Part shown: positions 34,288 through 41,899 of the stretch, piece after piece
Position numbering within the stretch: position 1 is the stretch's first letter
Layout: each line of letters begins with the position of its first letter
Origin: a bacterium
Lineage (GTDB): Bacteria > Bacillota > Bacilli > Lactobacillales > Streptococcaceae
Direction of reading: 5' to 3'
Assembly (NCBI GenBank): GCA_905221065.1
Contig: CAJNBS010000002.1
Coordinates: 201,135-265,134 of the forward strand
Length of the DNA: 64,000 nucleotides
The notes under the pieces: generated by a model
What the model saw: only the letters and a program-made list of their open reading frames with translations
Told to the model about the DNA's origin: nothing
Database searches by the model: none
Made by a program: the position numbers and the translations under genes

Positions 34288-35038
34288 TGAAACAATTTGT
34301 TCAATTTTATAAAAAAGATTTCTTAGCAGTATTGGTTTATTTTATATTACTGCTATCCTGTGTTTTATCTAGTACAGTATATTTATTGCGCTGTCGCCAA
34401 TATTCAATCCATCCAAATGTATTAGAATGGATCTTAGTCTTACTTCAAGATATGACAACTGGAGTATATTGCTTTCCGTTCATATATATATTGTTCTTTT
34501 TTTATTTGATGAATAACTATTTTAATAGGTTGGAGTGTCGCATTCGTCTGAAATCAATTAAGCACTTTACGAGTTTTAGTTTCAAATTAGCAGCTCTTAG
34601 TACGGGGATTTGGACGGCGACTTTATTTTTATTGATTTTTCTAATTGCATTTAGTAATGGTTTTAGCTTATCCGTGGAAATCAAGGAAGTTGATTTTTTA
34701 AGAGAATTTTATGGTATAAGTATTGAAAACAATGCTAGTTTCTTTATAGGATTTTTTTCTCTTATATAGCATACTATTTCTTTTTATCCTTACTTACTAT
34801 TAGCAGTTTTTCTTGGTTTAAAAAATCAAACATGAGCTTAGTATTTATGTTTACTTTTTTATTTGTAGAATCCTTATTCTGGATTTATCAGTTGAACAAT
34901 GGGATAATTGAACTCTTGCCAATTTTTCAGTATATGGTTAATTCCAATCCGTATGCATTGATTTATTGGCTTACATTACTATCTATCATAATTCCATTGA
35001 CTGTATTTTCTGTTCATAGAAACTGGAGGAGAGTGTAA
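34287..35038 (+). pseudogene. Second membrane protein of the cluster, split by a poly-T frameshift
   Basis: The frame opened at 34287 encodes 160 residues with about four hydrophobic segments and stops at 34767-34769. A second open frame carries on from about 34694 to the stop at 35036-35038 (its first ATG is at 34832) and encodes the missing C-terminal helices. Adding one T to the run of seven Ts at 34752-34758 joins both frames into a single protein of about 250 residues, the same size as its neighbours (254 and 234). This is either a broken gene, a phase-variable tract or a sequencing error. Confidence 0.75.
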
Positions 35039-35041
35039 AAG

Positions 35042-35746
35042 TTGGAAATGGGAAAGTTAAGTAGTCACATGTGGAGGTTGAATCAGATAATCTATACCAA
35101 GTACTTTTGGGGTTATGTTCTTTTTTGGATATTGATTTGTTTAGGATTATGGTATTGGTTAGAAGGAAATGATAGACTTGTTATAGAAATTTTAAAAGGG
35201 CCTAATCTGAGTCAAAACTCTTTTTTAGTCTTATCTATATGGCTGCTTCATTGGTTTATTATTCATACATTTTTTCTAGCAGTTGTATATCGTAGAAGAG
35301 CATCCGATTTCTTTATGGAAGTGATTCGATTTTCTTCTATTAAGCTCTGGATTAGGTATCAGATTTGGACCTGTTTTCTTTATGGACTCGTTTTAATTAT
35401 GGTAAAAGTTCTAGTGATTCAATTTATGTTACAGTTACCAAACTGGGATATAGGAGTTTTGTTTATAGTTGATTTTTTGAATGTTTGTGTGCTATCCTTG
35501 CTTTGCTTTACGTTATACATACTAGGAGCGAATGAGCAAATGAACTTTTCTTGTGTTAGCTTCTTTTTACTCATGATTGTGTTTGGCAGTTTATTTGTGG
35601 GGAATCGAACCAATTATCTATTTTATATTCTGAATAGAGGAAATGGAGATATAGGACGAGATCTATTTCTTCAGTTGCTATTTTTAGTCTTTCTTTTTAA
35701 AAGCATTTTCTATTTCACTCGTCAAAAGAGGAGGTTTATAGAATGA
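35042..35746 (+). CDS. Third membrane protein of the cluster (permease-like)
   Basis: A 234-residue protein with about six hydrophobic segments and no recognised domain; likely a permease partner of the ABC ATPase. The start is probably the TTG at 35042, because GGAGGAGAG (35025-35033) lies 8 nt before it; the ATG at 35048 would be 14 nt away. The stop overlaps the ATPase start (ATGA), linking the two proteins in translation. A+T-rich like the rest of the cluster. Confidence 0.7.
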   Translation: MEMGKLSSHMWRLNQIIYTKYFWGYVLFWILICLGLWYWLEGNDRLVIEILKGPNLSQNSFLVLSIWLLHWFIIHTFFLAVVYRRRASDFFMEVIRFSSIKLWIRYQIWTCFLYGLVLIMVKVLVIQFMLQLPNWDIGVLFIVDFLNVCVLSLLCFTLYILGANEQMNFSCVSFFLLMIVFGSLFVGNRTNYLFYILNRGNGDIGRDLFLQLLFLVFLFKSIFYFTRQKRRFIE

Positions 35747-36390
35747 ATGAAATAATTACATTAAAAAATATTCAGTTGGAATTAAAAAAAACATGTGTTT
35801 TTCAAAACCTTAATTTTAGTTGTAAACAGGGGGAAATTATAGGAATTACTGGTGCGAATGGCTCAGGGAAAAGTGTATTGTTTAAATTAATAGCTGGTTT
35901 ATATAGTCCGTCTTATGGAGAAGTGTTAATCAATGGGGAAAATATTGTTCCTGAGAGAAAAATTCCAGCTAATTTGGGAGCTTTGATTGAAGAACCTGGT
36001 TTTATAAATTATTATAGTGGCTTTAAGAATTTACAATATTTGGCAAGCATACGAGGAGTAGTTGGTAATCAGGAAATCAATGATACACTGAAAATAGTTG
36101 GTCTATATGAGCAAAAAGACCAGAAAGTTAAAACTTATTCGCTAGGTATGAGGAAAAAGCTAGGGATTGCTCAAGCAATTATGGAGAATCCCTCTATTCT
36201 TTTACTAGATGAACCTATGAATGCCTTGGACAAATCAAGTGTAGAAAATATGAGAACATTGTTTAGAAAGCTCTCTAGTGAAAAAGGGACAACAATTTTG
36301 ATTGCTAGTCATAGTGAAGAGGATATTCGTATCTTATGTGATAAAGTATATGCAATAGAAGATAAAGTATGTACACTGTGTTCAGATTGA
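35743..36390 (+). CDS. ABC transporter ATP-binding protein of the bacteriocin-like cluster
   Basis: A 215-residue ABC ATPase. Walker A is GANGSGKS near residue 38; the signature is YSLGMRKK (the LGMRKK variant typical of export/immunity ATPases such as the BcrA/LanF type); Walker B is ILLLDEPMNALD; the H-loop is IASHSEED. It would energise the two or three membrane proteins encoded just upstream. This type commonly serves bacteriocin self-immunity or peptide export. A terminator follows the stop. Confidence 0.88.
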   Translation: MNEIITLKNIQLELKKTCVFQNLNFSCKQGEIIGITGANGSGKSVLFKLIAGLYSPSYGEVLINGENIVPERKIPANLGALIEEPGFINYYSGFKNLQYLASIRGVVGNQEINDTLKIVGLYEQKDQKVKTYSLGMRKKLGIAQAIMENPSILLLDEPMNALDKSSVENMRTLFRKLSSEKGTTILIASHSEEDIRILCDKVYAIEDKVCTLCSD

Positions 36391-36430
36391 ACATCTTAGA
36401 TAGACTCAGGATGTTATAGGTAAAATCTTA

Positions 36431-36464
36431 AAAAGGGATTGGAGCTTAAAATCCAGTCCCTTTT
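36431..36464. terminator. Bidirectional terminator closing the cluster
   Basis: A 13-bp stem with one G-U pair (36431-36443 with 36452-36464), A-rich before and T-rich after, lies between convergent genes. Confidence 0.85.
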
Positions 36465-36476
36465 AAGAGTTAATGA

Positions 36477-37343
36477 CTAGTCAACTTTTCCGCCTTCAAC
36501 AACAAGGTCATCTGCCTTAGCAGCATCACCGTAGGTTGGGTGAAGTGTTTTTTCATAGGCCTTGTGGAAGAAGTTTTCCTTACCTAATTTTTCAATATCT
36601 TTATTGATGAAGTCTAGCAGTTCTTGGTTGCCTTTTTGAACTGCTGCTGCGATGGTATCTGGATCACCGAGGGAAGTAATTCCGACTTCAAATCCTTTGT
36701 TTTCAAGCGCCCAAGCTAGGACTTCCGTATTGTCAGTAGAGAAGGCATCTCCGCGTCCGTCAAGAAGGGCTTGGTAGGCATCGCTATATTGGTCGTATTT
36801 TTGGAGTTTTACTTCTGGGTGATTTTTCTCAAAATAAGTTTCAGCGGTCGTTCCTTTTGTGACAATCAAAGTTTTACCCTCAAGTTGTTTGACATCTGTA
36901 ATGAGACCAGTCTTAGGCGATACGACACCAAGTGAAACTTTCATGTAAGGAAGGGCAAAATCAACTTGTTTCTTACGTTCGTCAGTCACTGTAAAGTTGG
37001 CAAGAGTAATATCCACCTTGTTTGAAATCAAGTATTCAGCACGGTTGGCAGCATCGACGGAAACGTATTTGACCTTGACACCAAGGTCTTGGGCCAGTTG
37101 GTTCCCAAGTTCAATATCGTAACCTTGGTAAGAACCGTCATTGTCAACGTAACCAAACGGTTTCTTGTCTCCAAATACGGCGATTCGCAGCTCACCGCTT
37201 TTTTTGATTTCATCGATTGTGCGAGCCTTGGCAGTGGTTTTTCCAGATGATGAACCAGCATTTCCACCTGAGCTACAAGCTGTGACAAAGATAAGAGCAA
37301 AGGCAAGTGCCAAAACAGTTAAGAGTGGTTTGAGTAGTTTCAT
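36477..37343 (-). CDS. Amino-acid ABC transporter substrate-binding lipoprotein
   Basis: A 288-residue family 3 (polar amino acid) solute-binding protein. The signal peptide ends in lipobox VTAC (C23), followed by a Gly/Ser linker and SBP_bac_3 domain (GELRIAVFGDKKPFGYVDNDGSYQGYD region and DITLANFTVT). Exact substrate is not evident. It is the last gene of a four-gene minus-strand operon with two permeases and an ATPase, 11 bp after the ATPase gene. Confidence 0.92.
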   Translation of the reverse strand: MKLLKPLLTVLALAFALIFVTACSSGGNAGSSSGKTTAKARTIDEIKKSGELRIAVFGDKKPFGYVDNDGSYQGYDIELGNQLAQDLGVKVKYVSVDAANRAEYLISNKVDITLANFTVTDERKKQVDFALPYMKVSLGVVSPKTGLITDVKQLEGKTLIVTKGTTAETYFEKNHPEVKLQKYDQYSDAYQALLDGRGDAFSTDNTEVLAWALENKGFEVGITSLGDPDTIAAAVQKGNQELLDFINKDIEKLGKENFFHKAYEKTLHPTYGDAAKADDLVVEGGKVD

Positions 37344-37354
37344 AAAAATCTCCT

Positions 37355-38113
37355 TTATAGATATGAGCCAAATTGGCTAAAGTCAAAGACGTTTAAAAAT
37401 TCCTGAGCTCGTTTGGTTTGCGGATTGGTAAAGAAGGCTTGAGCCGTTCCTTCTTCAGCGATTTTTCCTTGGTCGAGGAAGATAATCCGGTCTGCAATGG
37501 CTTGGGCAAACTGCATTTCGTGGGTTACTAAAATCATGGTACGGCCTTCTTGGGCCAAGTCATTGATGAGTTCCAGAACCTCACGCACCATTTCTGGATC
37601 CAGTGAAGCGGTCACTTCATCAAAGAGGATGATTTCTGGATGCATGAGCAGGGCACGGACAATCGCAACCCGTTGCTTCTGTCCACCAGATAATTGACGG
37701 GCAAAGCTATGTTGTTTATCCAGTAATCCGACACGTTCCAGTAGTTGCAAAGCTTCTTCCGTTACTTCTTTTTTGTCCCGTCCCTGTGCTTTGATAGGGC
37801 CTAGGATGAGGTTTTGTAGGACATCCAGATGGGGAAAGAGTTCATAACTTTGAAAGACCATGCCAATCTTTTGGCGAACTAGGTGAAAGTCTTTCTGATT
37901 GCCAATAATGGACTGGCCATCCAGAAGAATATCTCCACTTTGAATGCTTTCTAAGCCATTGAGGCAACGAAGGAGGGTACTTTTCCCACAACCAGATGGC
38001 CCTAGGATGACCACAACTTCCCCTTTTTTGATATCTAGAGAAAGTCCTTGGAGGATAGGATTGTCTCCGAAGGATTTTTTTAGTTCCTTGATTTCTAAAA
38101 TAGTTTCAGACAT
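37355..38113 (-). CDS. Amino-acid ABC transporter ATP-binding protein
   Basis: A 252-residue GlnQ/HisP-type ATPase. Walker A GPSGCGKST, Q-loop, signature LSGGQKQRVAI, Walker B IILFDEVTASLDPE (a slightly unusual V in place of P after DE) and H-loop LVTHEMQFA are all visible. One base from the upstream permease gene. Energises polar amino-acid uptake. Confidence 0.93.
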   Translation of the reverse strand: MSETILEIKELKKSFGDNPILQGLSLDIKKGEVVVILGPSGCGKSTLLRCLNGLESIQSGDILLDGQSIIGNQKDFHLVRQKIGMVFQSYELFPHLDVLQNLILGPIKAQGRDKKEVTEEALQLLERVGLLDKQHSFARQLSGGQKQRVAIVRALLMHPEIILFDEVTASLDPEMVREVLELINDLAQEGRTMILVTHEMQFAQAIADRIIFLDQGKIAEEGTAQAFFTNPQTKRAQEFLNVFDFSQFGSYL

Positions 38114-38791
38114 TTAGTTCCTCCAATGTTTTTCTAAGTGTGTGGATAGTTTGGAAATAGGAAAGCAGACTGCGAAATACAAGACCAGAATGGTTCCATA
38201 AATCCAAAAAGAAGCAGTTGGGATAGTCAAGCGATTGCTATCGATGATTTGCTGTCCAACCTTGGTCACTTCCACAACCCCAATCAACACGACCAAAGAA
38301 GTCGTTTTGATCATCCTAGTGACAAGATTGATTGCTTGTGGTAGCAGTCTTCTCAAGACCTGTGGGATGATGATGTGGTAGTATAGTTGAACATTGGTCA
38401 AACCGAGTGCTTGTCCGCTTTCAAACTGATGTTTAGGGAGGGAAGTGATAGCGCCACGTACCAAATCCCCCATTTCAGCTGTTCCCCAGAGGGTAAAAAC
38501 GATAATAGCAGAAGTCTCTCCTGAGATATTGATATTAAAGTTTCGAGCCAAGCCGAAATAAACGATGAAGAGTAGCACCAGCTGGGGCATGATACGAATA
38601 AATTCCAGATACAATCGTGTCAAAAATCGTACGACTCTAGAATGGGAGATCATGATGATTCCCATGACTGTTCCGAAAATCATGGACAAAAGGACAGACA
38701 GGATAGAAATCCCAATCGTAACTCCCAGTCCCTGTATGATTCTCAGGAGATTATTTCCCTGAAAGAGTACTTGGATTCCCGAATCCTGCAT
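38114..38791 (-). CDS. Amino-acid ABC transporter permease (second)
   Basis: A 225-residue inner-membrane permease of the HisM/GlnP family with about five helices and the EAA-like ATPase contact ESGQALGLTNVQLYYHIIIPQ. Its start overlaps the end of the first permease gene by 41 bp, which couples their translation; they likely form a heterodimer. Confidence 0.9.
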   Translation of the reverse strand: MQDSGIQVLFQGNNLLRIIQGLGVTIGISILSVLLSMIFGTVMGIIMISHSRVVRFLTRLYLEFIRIMPQLVLLFIVYFGLARNFNINISGETSAIIVFTLWGTAEMGDLVRGAITSLPKHQFESGQALGLTNVQLYYHIIIPQVLRRLLPQAINLVTRMIKTTSLVVLIGVVEVTKVGQQIIDSNRLTIPTASFWIYGTILVLYFAVCFPISKLSTHLEKHWRN

Positions 38792-39431
38792 GGCGAAGCC
38801 TCCTTTCTATCCAGCTAAAGACCAGTGAGATGGGCAGCAACATAATCAGATAGGCAACTACTAACATAGCTAGCGCAATGTCTGTCTCATAGTAGAGCCC
38901 AATCAAGTCCTTGGCGACGTACATGAGGTCGGCCAAAGCCACTGCTGAGAAAACAGAGGTTTCCTTGATCAGGAAAATGACATTGGCGCTAAAAGACGGT
39001 AAGGCCACCGCTGTTGCTTGCGGAAGAACCACATAGCGAAAGACCTGTACAGGTGTCAGACCGATGGCTAATCCAATCTCGTGCTGGGTTTGATTGACGG
39101 CTTCCAAACCACTCCGGAAAGATTCTGCCATATAGGAGCCTCCTAAAAAGACCAATCCTAGAGTAGCGCAGACTTCTGAAGATAGGACAATCCCTATTCG
39201 GGGAAGACCGAAGTAGAGAAAGAAGAGTTGAATCAAAAGGGGCGTGTTGCGTGATAACTCGATGTAAGCTGTCGCTACTTGCGCCAAAACAGGGATGCGG
39301 TAATGCCGGATGATACTAACGATTAAACCGAGCAGAAAGGATCCCAAAATTCCCCACACTGCAATATGCAAGGTCAGAAGAAATGCCTTTTGATATAGTG
39401 GTAGATATTGTTCAACAATGGACCAATCCAA
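38751..39431 (-). CDS. Amino-acid ABC transporter permease (first)
   Basis: A 226-residue HisM/GlnP-type permease; ATPase contact loop is HEIGLAIGLTPVQVFRYVVLPQ. GGGAGG precedes the ATG. First gene of the operon, read from an extended -10 promoter in the region shared with divergent lctO. Confidence 0.9.
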   Translation of the reverse strand: MDWSIVEQYLPLYQKAFLLTLHIAVWGILGSFLLGLIVSIIRHYRIPVLAQVATAYIELSRNTPLLIQLFFLYFGLPRIGIVLSSEVCATLGLVFLGGSYMAESFRSGLEAVNQTQHEIGLAIGLTPVQVFRYVVLPQATAVALPSFSANVIFLIKETSVFSAVALADLMYVAKDLIGLYYETDIALAMLVVAYLIMLLPISLVFSWIERRLRHAGFGNPSTLSGK

Positions 39432-39464
39432 AAATAGAACCTCCCATCTAGAAATAATACAGCT

Positions 39465-39473
39465 ATTGTAGCA
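39465..39473 (-). promoter_or_regulatory. Extended -10 promoter of the amino-acid ABC operon
   Basis: On the minus strand TGCTACAAT occupies 39473 to 39465, 34 bp before the first permease start. Confidence 0.55.
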
Positions 39474-39513
39474 CTTAAAAGTTCCTTTGGATAATATCTA
39501 TTTTTTATTGCCG

Positions 39514-39532
39514 TGATAAGGATTTTTTATCA
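39514..39532. promoter_or_regulatory. Inverted repeat in the amino-acid ABC / lctO intergenic region
   Basis: TGATAA (39514-39519) and TTATCA (39527-39532) are a 6-bp perfect inverted repeat with a 7-bp centre; possible operator. Confidence 0.35.
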
Positions 39533-39540
39533 TAGAAATA

Positions 39541-39555
39541 AAATTTCTGAAATTT
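39541..39555. promoter_or_regulatory. CodY-box-like sequence
   Basis: AAATTTCTGAAATTT matches the CodY box AATTTTCWGAAAATT at 13 of 15 positions and is a near-perfect palindrome. It lies between the divergent amino-acid transporter and lactate oxidase promoters. Confidence 0.5.
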
Positions 39556-39568
39556 CCAAACAAAATAT

Positions 39569-39597
39569 TTGAAAAGTTTTGAAAAAAGAGTTAAGAT
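39569..39597 (+). promoter_or_regulatory. Candidate promoter of lctO
   Basis: TTGAAA (39569-39574), 17-bp spacer, TAAGAT (39592-39597). Confidence 0.5.
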
Positions 39598-39612
39598 ATT
39601 TTTGTAATATAC

Positions 39613-39629
39613 AAAGTAAACGCTTACTT
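39613..39629. promoter_or_regulatory. cre site upstream of lctO
   Basis: AAAGTAAACGCTTACTT matches the cre pattern at 16 of 17 positions and contains the palindrome GTAAACGCTTAC. It lies just after the predicted transcription start, where CcpA would act as a roadblock. Confidence 0.7.
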
Positions 39630-39646
39630 ATTAAGGAGGGCATTTT

Positions 39647-40783
39647 ATGTCATACAAAACAAGCAATGCAGAAGGTCATGTAGATTTCATCAATACCTAT
39701 GATTTGGAGCCAATGGCGCAACAAGTGATTCCGAAAGCAGCATTTGGCTATATCGCCAGTGGAGCGGAAGATACATTCACTTTACGCGAGAATATCCGCG
39801 CCTTTAACCACAAACTCATCGTTCCGCATACACTTTGCAATGTAGAAAATCCAAGTACAGAGATTGAATTTGCAGGTGAAAAATTGTCTTCACCAATCAT
39901 TATGGCGCCTGTTGCGGCTCATAAATTGGCAAATGAACAGGGTGAAGTGGCTACTGCGCGTGGTGTGCATGAGTTTGGTTCTCTTTATACAACCAGCTCT
40001 TACTCTACTGTTGACCTTCCAGAAATTACGGAAGCCCTTCAAGGGACACCTCATTGGTTCCAATTTTACTTTAGTAAAGATGATGGCATTAACCGCCACA
40101 TCATGGACCGTGTGAAGGCTGAAGGTTATAAAGCGATTGTCTTGACAGCAGATGCAACTGTAGGGGGCAATCGTGAGGTTGATAAGCGTAATGGTTTTGT
40201 CTTCCCAGTTGGCATGCCGATTGTTGAAGAATACCTGCCAGAAGGTGCTGGTAAATCAATGGACTTTGTTTACAAATCAGCTAAACAACGCTTGTCTCCA
40301 CGTGACGTAGAATTTATCGCTGAATACTCAGGACTTCCTGTATATGTCAAGGGACCACAATGCCGTGAGGACGTTGAACGTTCGCTTGCTGCAGGGGCTT
40401 CTGGTATCTGGGTAACCAACCACGGTGGTCGCCAAATCGACGGTGGACCAGCTGCCTTCGACTCACTTCAAGAAGTAGCAGAAGCAGTTGACAAACGTGT
40501 TCCTATTGTCTTTGACTCAGGTATTCGTCGTGGTCAACATGTCTTTAAAGCCTTGGCTTCAGGAGCAGACTTGGTAGCTATTGGTCGCCCTGTTATCTAT
40601 GGCTTGGCCCTTGGTGGTAGTGTCGGTGTACGCCAAGTCTTTGAACACTTGAATGCGGAATTGAAGACAGTTATGCAGTTGTCTGGAACTCAGACTATTG
40701 AAGATGTTAAACACTTCAAACTCCGTCACAATCCATACAACCCAACCTTCCCAGTTGACCCTCGTGACTTAAAATTGTATTGA
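39647..40783 (+). CDS. lctO: L-lactate oxidase
   Basis: A 378-residue FMN-dependent alpha-hydroxy-acid oxidase that turns L-lactate and O2 into pyruvate and H2O2. The active-site histidine is in WVTNHGGRQIDGGPA, and the FMN phosphate region DSGIRRGQHVFKALASGAD is intact. With SpxB, encoded 4 kb downstream, it recycles lactate to acetyl-phosphate and is a main H2O2 source. AAGGAGG precedes the ATG; a cre site lies in its leader. Confidence 0.95.
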   Translation: MSYKTSNAEGHVDFINTYDLEPMAQQVIPKAAFGYIASGAEDTFTLRENIRAFNHKLIVPHTLCNVENPSTEIEFAGEKLSSPIIMAPVAAHKLANEQGEVATARGVHEFGSLYTTSSYSTVDLPEITEALQGTPHWFQFYFSKDDGINRHIMDRVKAEGYKAIVLTADATVGGNREVDKRNGFVFPVGMPIVEEYLPEGAGKSMDFVYKSAKQRLSPRDVEFIAEYSGLPVYVKGPQCREDVERSLAAGASGIWVTNHGGRQIDGGPAAFDSLQEVAEAVDKRVPIVFDSGIRRGQHVFKALASGADLVAIGRPVIYGLALGGSVGVRQVFEHLNAELKTVMQLSGTQTIEDVKHFKLRHNPYNPTFPVDPRDLKLY

Positions 40784-40795
40784 TAAAACAGCTTG

Positions 40796-40820
40796 CCTCC
40801 ACTTGATGTGGAGGTTTTTC
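40796..40820 (+). terminator. Intrinsic terminator of lctO
   Basis: CCTCCAC (40796-40802) pairs with GTGGAGG (40808-40814), followed by five Ts. Confidence 0.8.
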
Positions 40821-40831
40821 CTTGTGTTTTA

Positions 40832-40990
40832 ATACTCTTCGAAAATCTCTTCAAACCACGTCAGCTCTATCTGCAACCTCAAAACAGTGTTTTGAGCTGA
40901 CTTCGTCAGTTCTATCTACAACCTCAAAGCAGTGCTTTGAGCAACCTGCGGTTAGCTTCCTAGTTTGCTTTTTGATTTTCATTGAGTATA
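40832..40990. repeat. BOX element with a boxB-like core
   Basis: It starts ATACTCTTCGAAAATC and ends TTTTCATTGAGTATA, the terminal words of pneumococcal BOX repeats, and includes an inner segment (CAGTGCTTTGAGCAACCTGCGG) not found in the shorter copies, giving about 159 bp. Confidence 0.85.
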
Positions 40991-41042
40991 AACACTTTTG
41001 AAATAAAGATTTTAAAAAAAGAGAAAGATTTGAATTTTATGA

Positions 41043-41071
41043 TTGACAAATGTAGATTTTTGGAGTATACT
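41043..41071 (+). promoter_or_regulatory. Promoter of the cop operon
   Basis: TTGACA (41043-41048), 17-bp spacer, TATACT (41066-41071). Confidence 0.85.
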
Positions 41072-41094
41072 AATAACTGTAATTGACAAATGTA
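41045..41094. promoter_or_regulatory. Two CopY operators (cop boxes)
   Basis: GACAAATGTA occurs at 41045-41054, overlapping the -35 box, and again at 41085-41094, just after the transcription start. Both fit the cop box KACANNYGTA. Bound CopY would block the promoter until copper displaces zinc from the repressor. Confidence 0.88.
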
Positions 41095-41112
41095 GATTTA
41101 GGAGGTGTGATG

Positions 41113-41508
41113 ATGCAGATTTCAGATGCAGAATGGCAGGTCATGAAAATTATTTGGATGCAAGGAGAGCAGACCAGTACGGATTTGATCAGGGTTCTGG
41201 CGGAGAGGTTTGACTGGTCCAAGTCGACCATTCAGACTCTTTTGGCTCGTTTGGTTGAGAAAGAGTGTCTGACAAGGAAAAAAGAAGGCAAGTTCTTTGT
41301 CTATTCAGCCCTTTTAACTTTGGACCAAAGTCGGGATTTACTTGTCCAAGATATCAAGGACAAGGTTTGTTCCCGTAGGATTAAGAACTTGTTGGCTGAT
41401 TTGATTGCTGAATGTGATTTTACTCAGGCTGACTTGGAAGACTTGGAAGCTGTGATTTCTGAGAAGAAATCAAGCGCTGTAACAAAAGTAAAATGTAATT
41501 GTATGTAA
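41113..41508 (+). CDS. copY: Copper-responsive repressor CopY
   Basis: A 131-residue BlaI/MecI-type winged-helix repressor (SDAEWQVMKIIWMQ, then SKSTIQTLLARLVEKE as recognition region). The C-terminus carries the metal motif KCNCM, one CxC where enterococcal CopY has two, so metal binding probably needs dimer contacts. Two adjacent ATGs (41110, 41113) follow GGAGGTG; the second gives the better spacing. Longer in-frame reading upstream would run through the operator. Confidence 0.92.
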   Translation: MQISDAEWQVMKIIWMQGEQTSTDLIRVLAERFDWSKSTIQTLLARLVEKECLTRKKEGKFFVYSALLTLDQSRDLLVQDIKDKVCSRRIKNLLADLIAECDFTQADLEDLEAVISEKKSSAVTKVKCNCM

Positions 41509-41518
41509 AGGAGACGTC

Positions 41519-41890
41519 ATGTTAAATAGTATTGTAACCATTATTTGTATTGCCCTTATCGCGTTTATCTTGTTTTGGTTTTTCAAAAAGCCTGAAAAAT
41601 CTGGACAAAAGGCCCAGCAAAAAAACGGCTACCAAGAGATTCGAGTGGAAGTCATGGGAGGCTACACTCCTGAGTTGATTATCCTCAAGAAATCAGTGCC
41701 AGCCCGCATTGTCTTTGACCGTAAGGACCCTTCACCCTGTCTGGACCAAATTGTTTTTCCAGATTTTGGTGTACATGCGGACCTGCCTATGGGGGAAGAG
41801 TATGTAGTGGAAATCACGCCTGAGCAGGCTGGAGAGTATGGTTTCTCTTGTGGCATGAATATGATGCACGGCAAGATGATTGTAGAATAG
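41519..41890 (+). CDS. cupA: Membrane-anchored cupredoxin-like copper chaperone CupA
   Basis: A 123-residue protein with an N-terminal membrane helix (about 4-24) and an extracytoplasmic or membrane-facing cupredoxin-like fold. Cu(I) ligands are the cysteine in PSPCLDQ and the CGMNMMHGKM cluster at the end. It buffers Cu(I) and hands it to CopA. Second gene of copY-cupA-copA; an AGGAGA site precedes the ATG. Confidence 0.92.
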   Translation: MLNSIVTIICIALIAFILFWFFKKPEKSGQKAQQKNGYQEIRVEVMGGYTPELIILKKSVPARIVFDRKDPSPCLDQIVFPDFGVHADLPMGEEYVVEITPEQAGEYGFSCGMNMMHGKMIVE

Positions 41891-41899
41891 GAGAATGAT

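Noticed and set aside
39465-39647. A small gene between the amino-acid transporter and lctO
   Set aside because: Frames are short and A/T-rich; the stretch is filled by promoters and operator-like sites.
40832-40990. Repeat after lctO as an insertion sequence remnant
   Set aside because: Both ends and the internal words match the BOX repeats at 51331, 52178 and 59280; no transposase frame.
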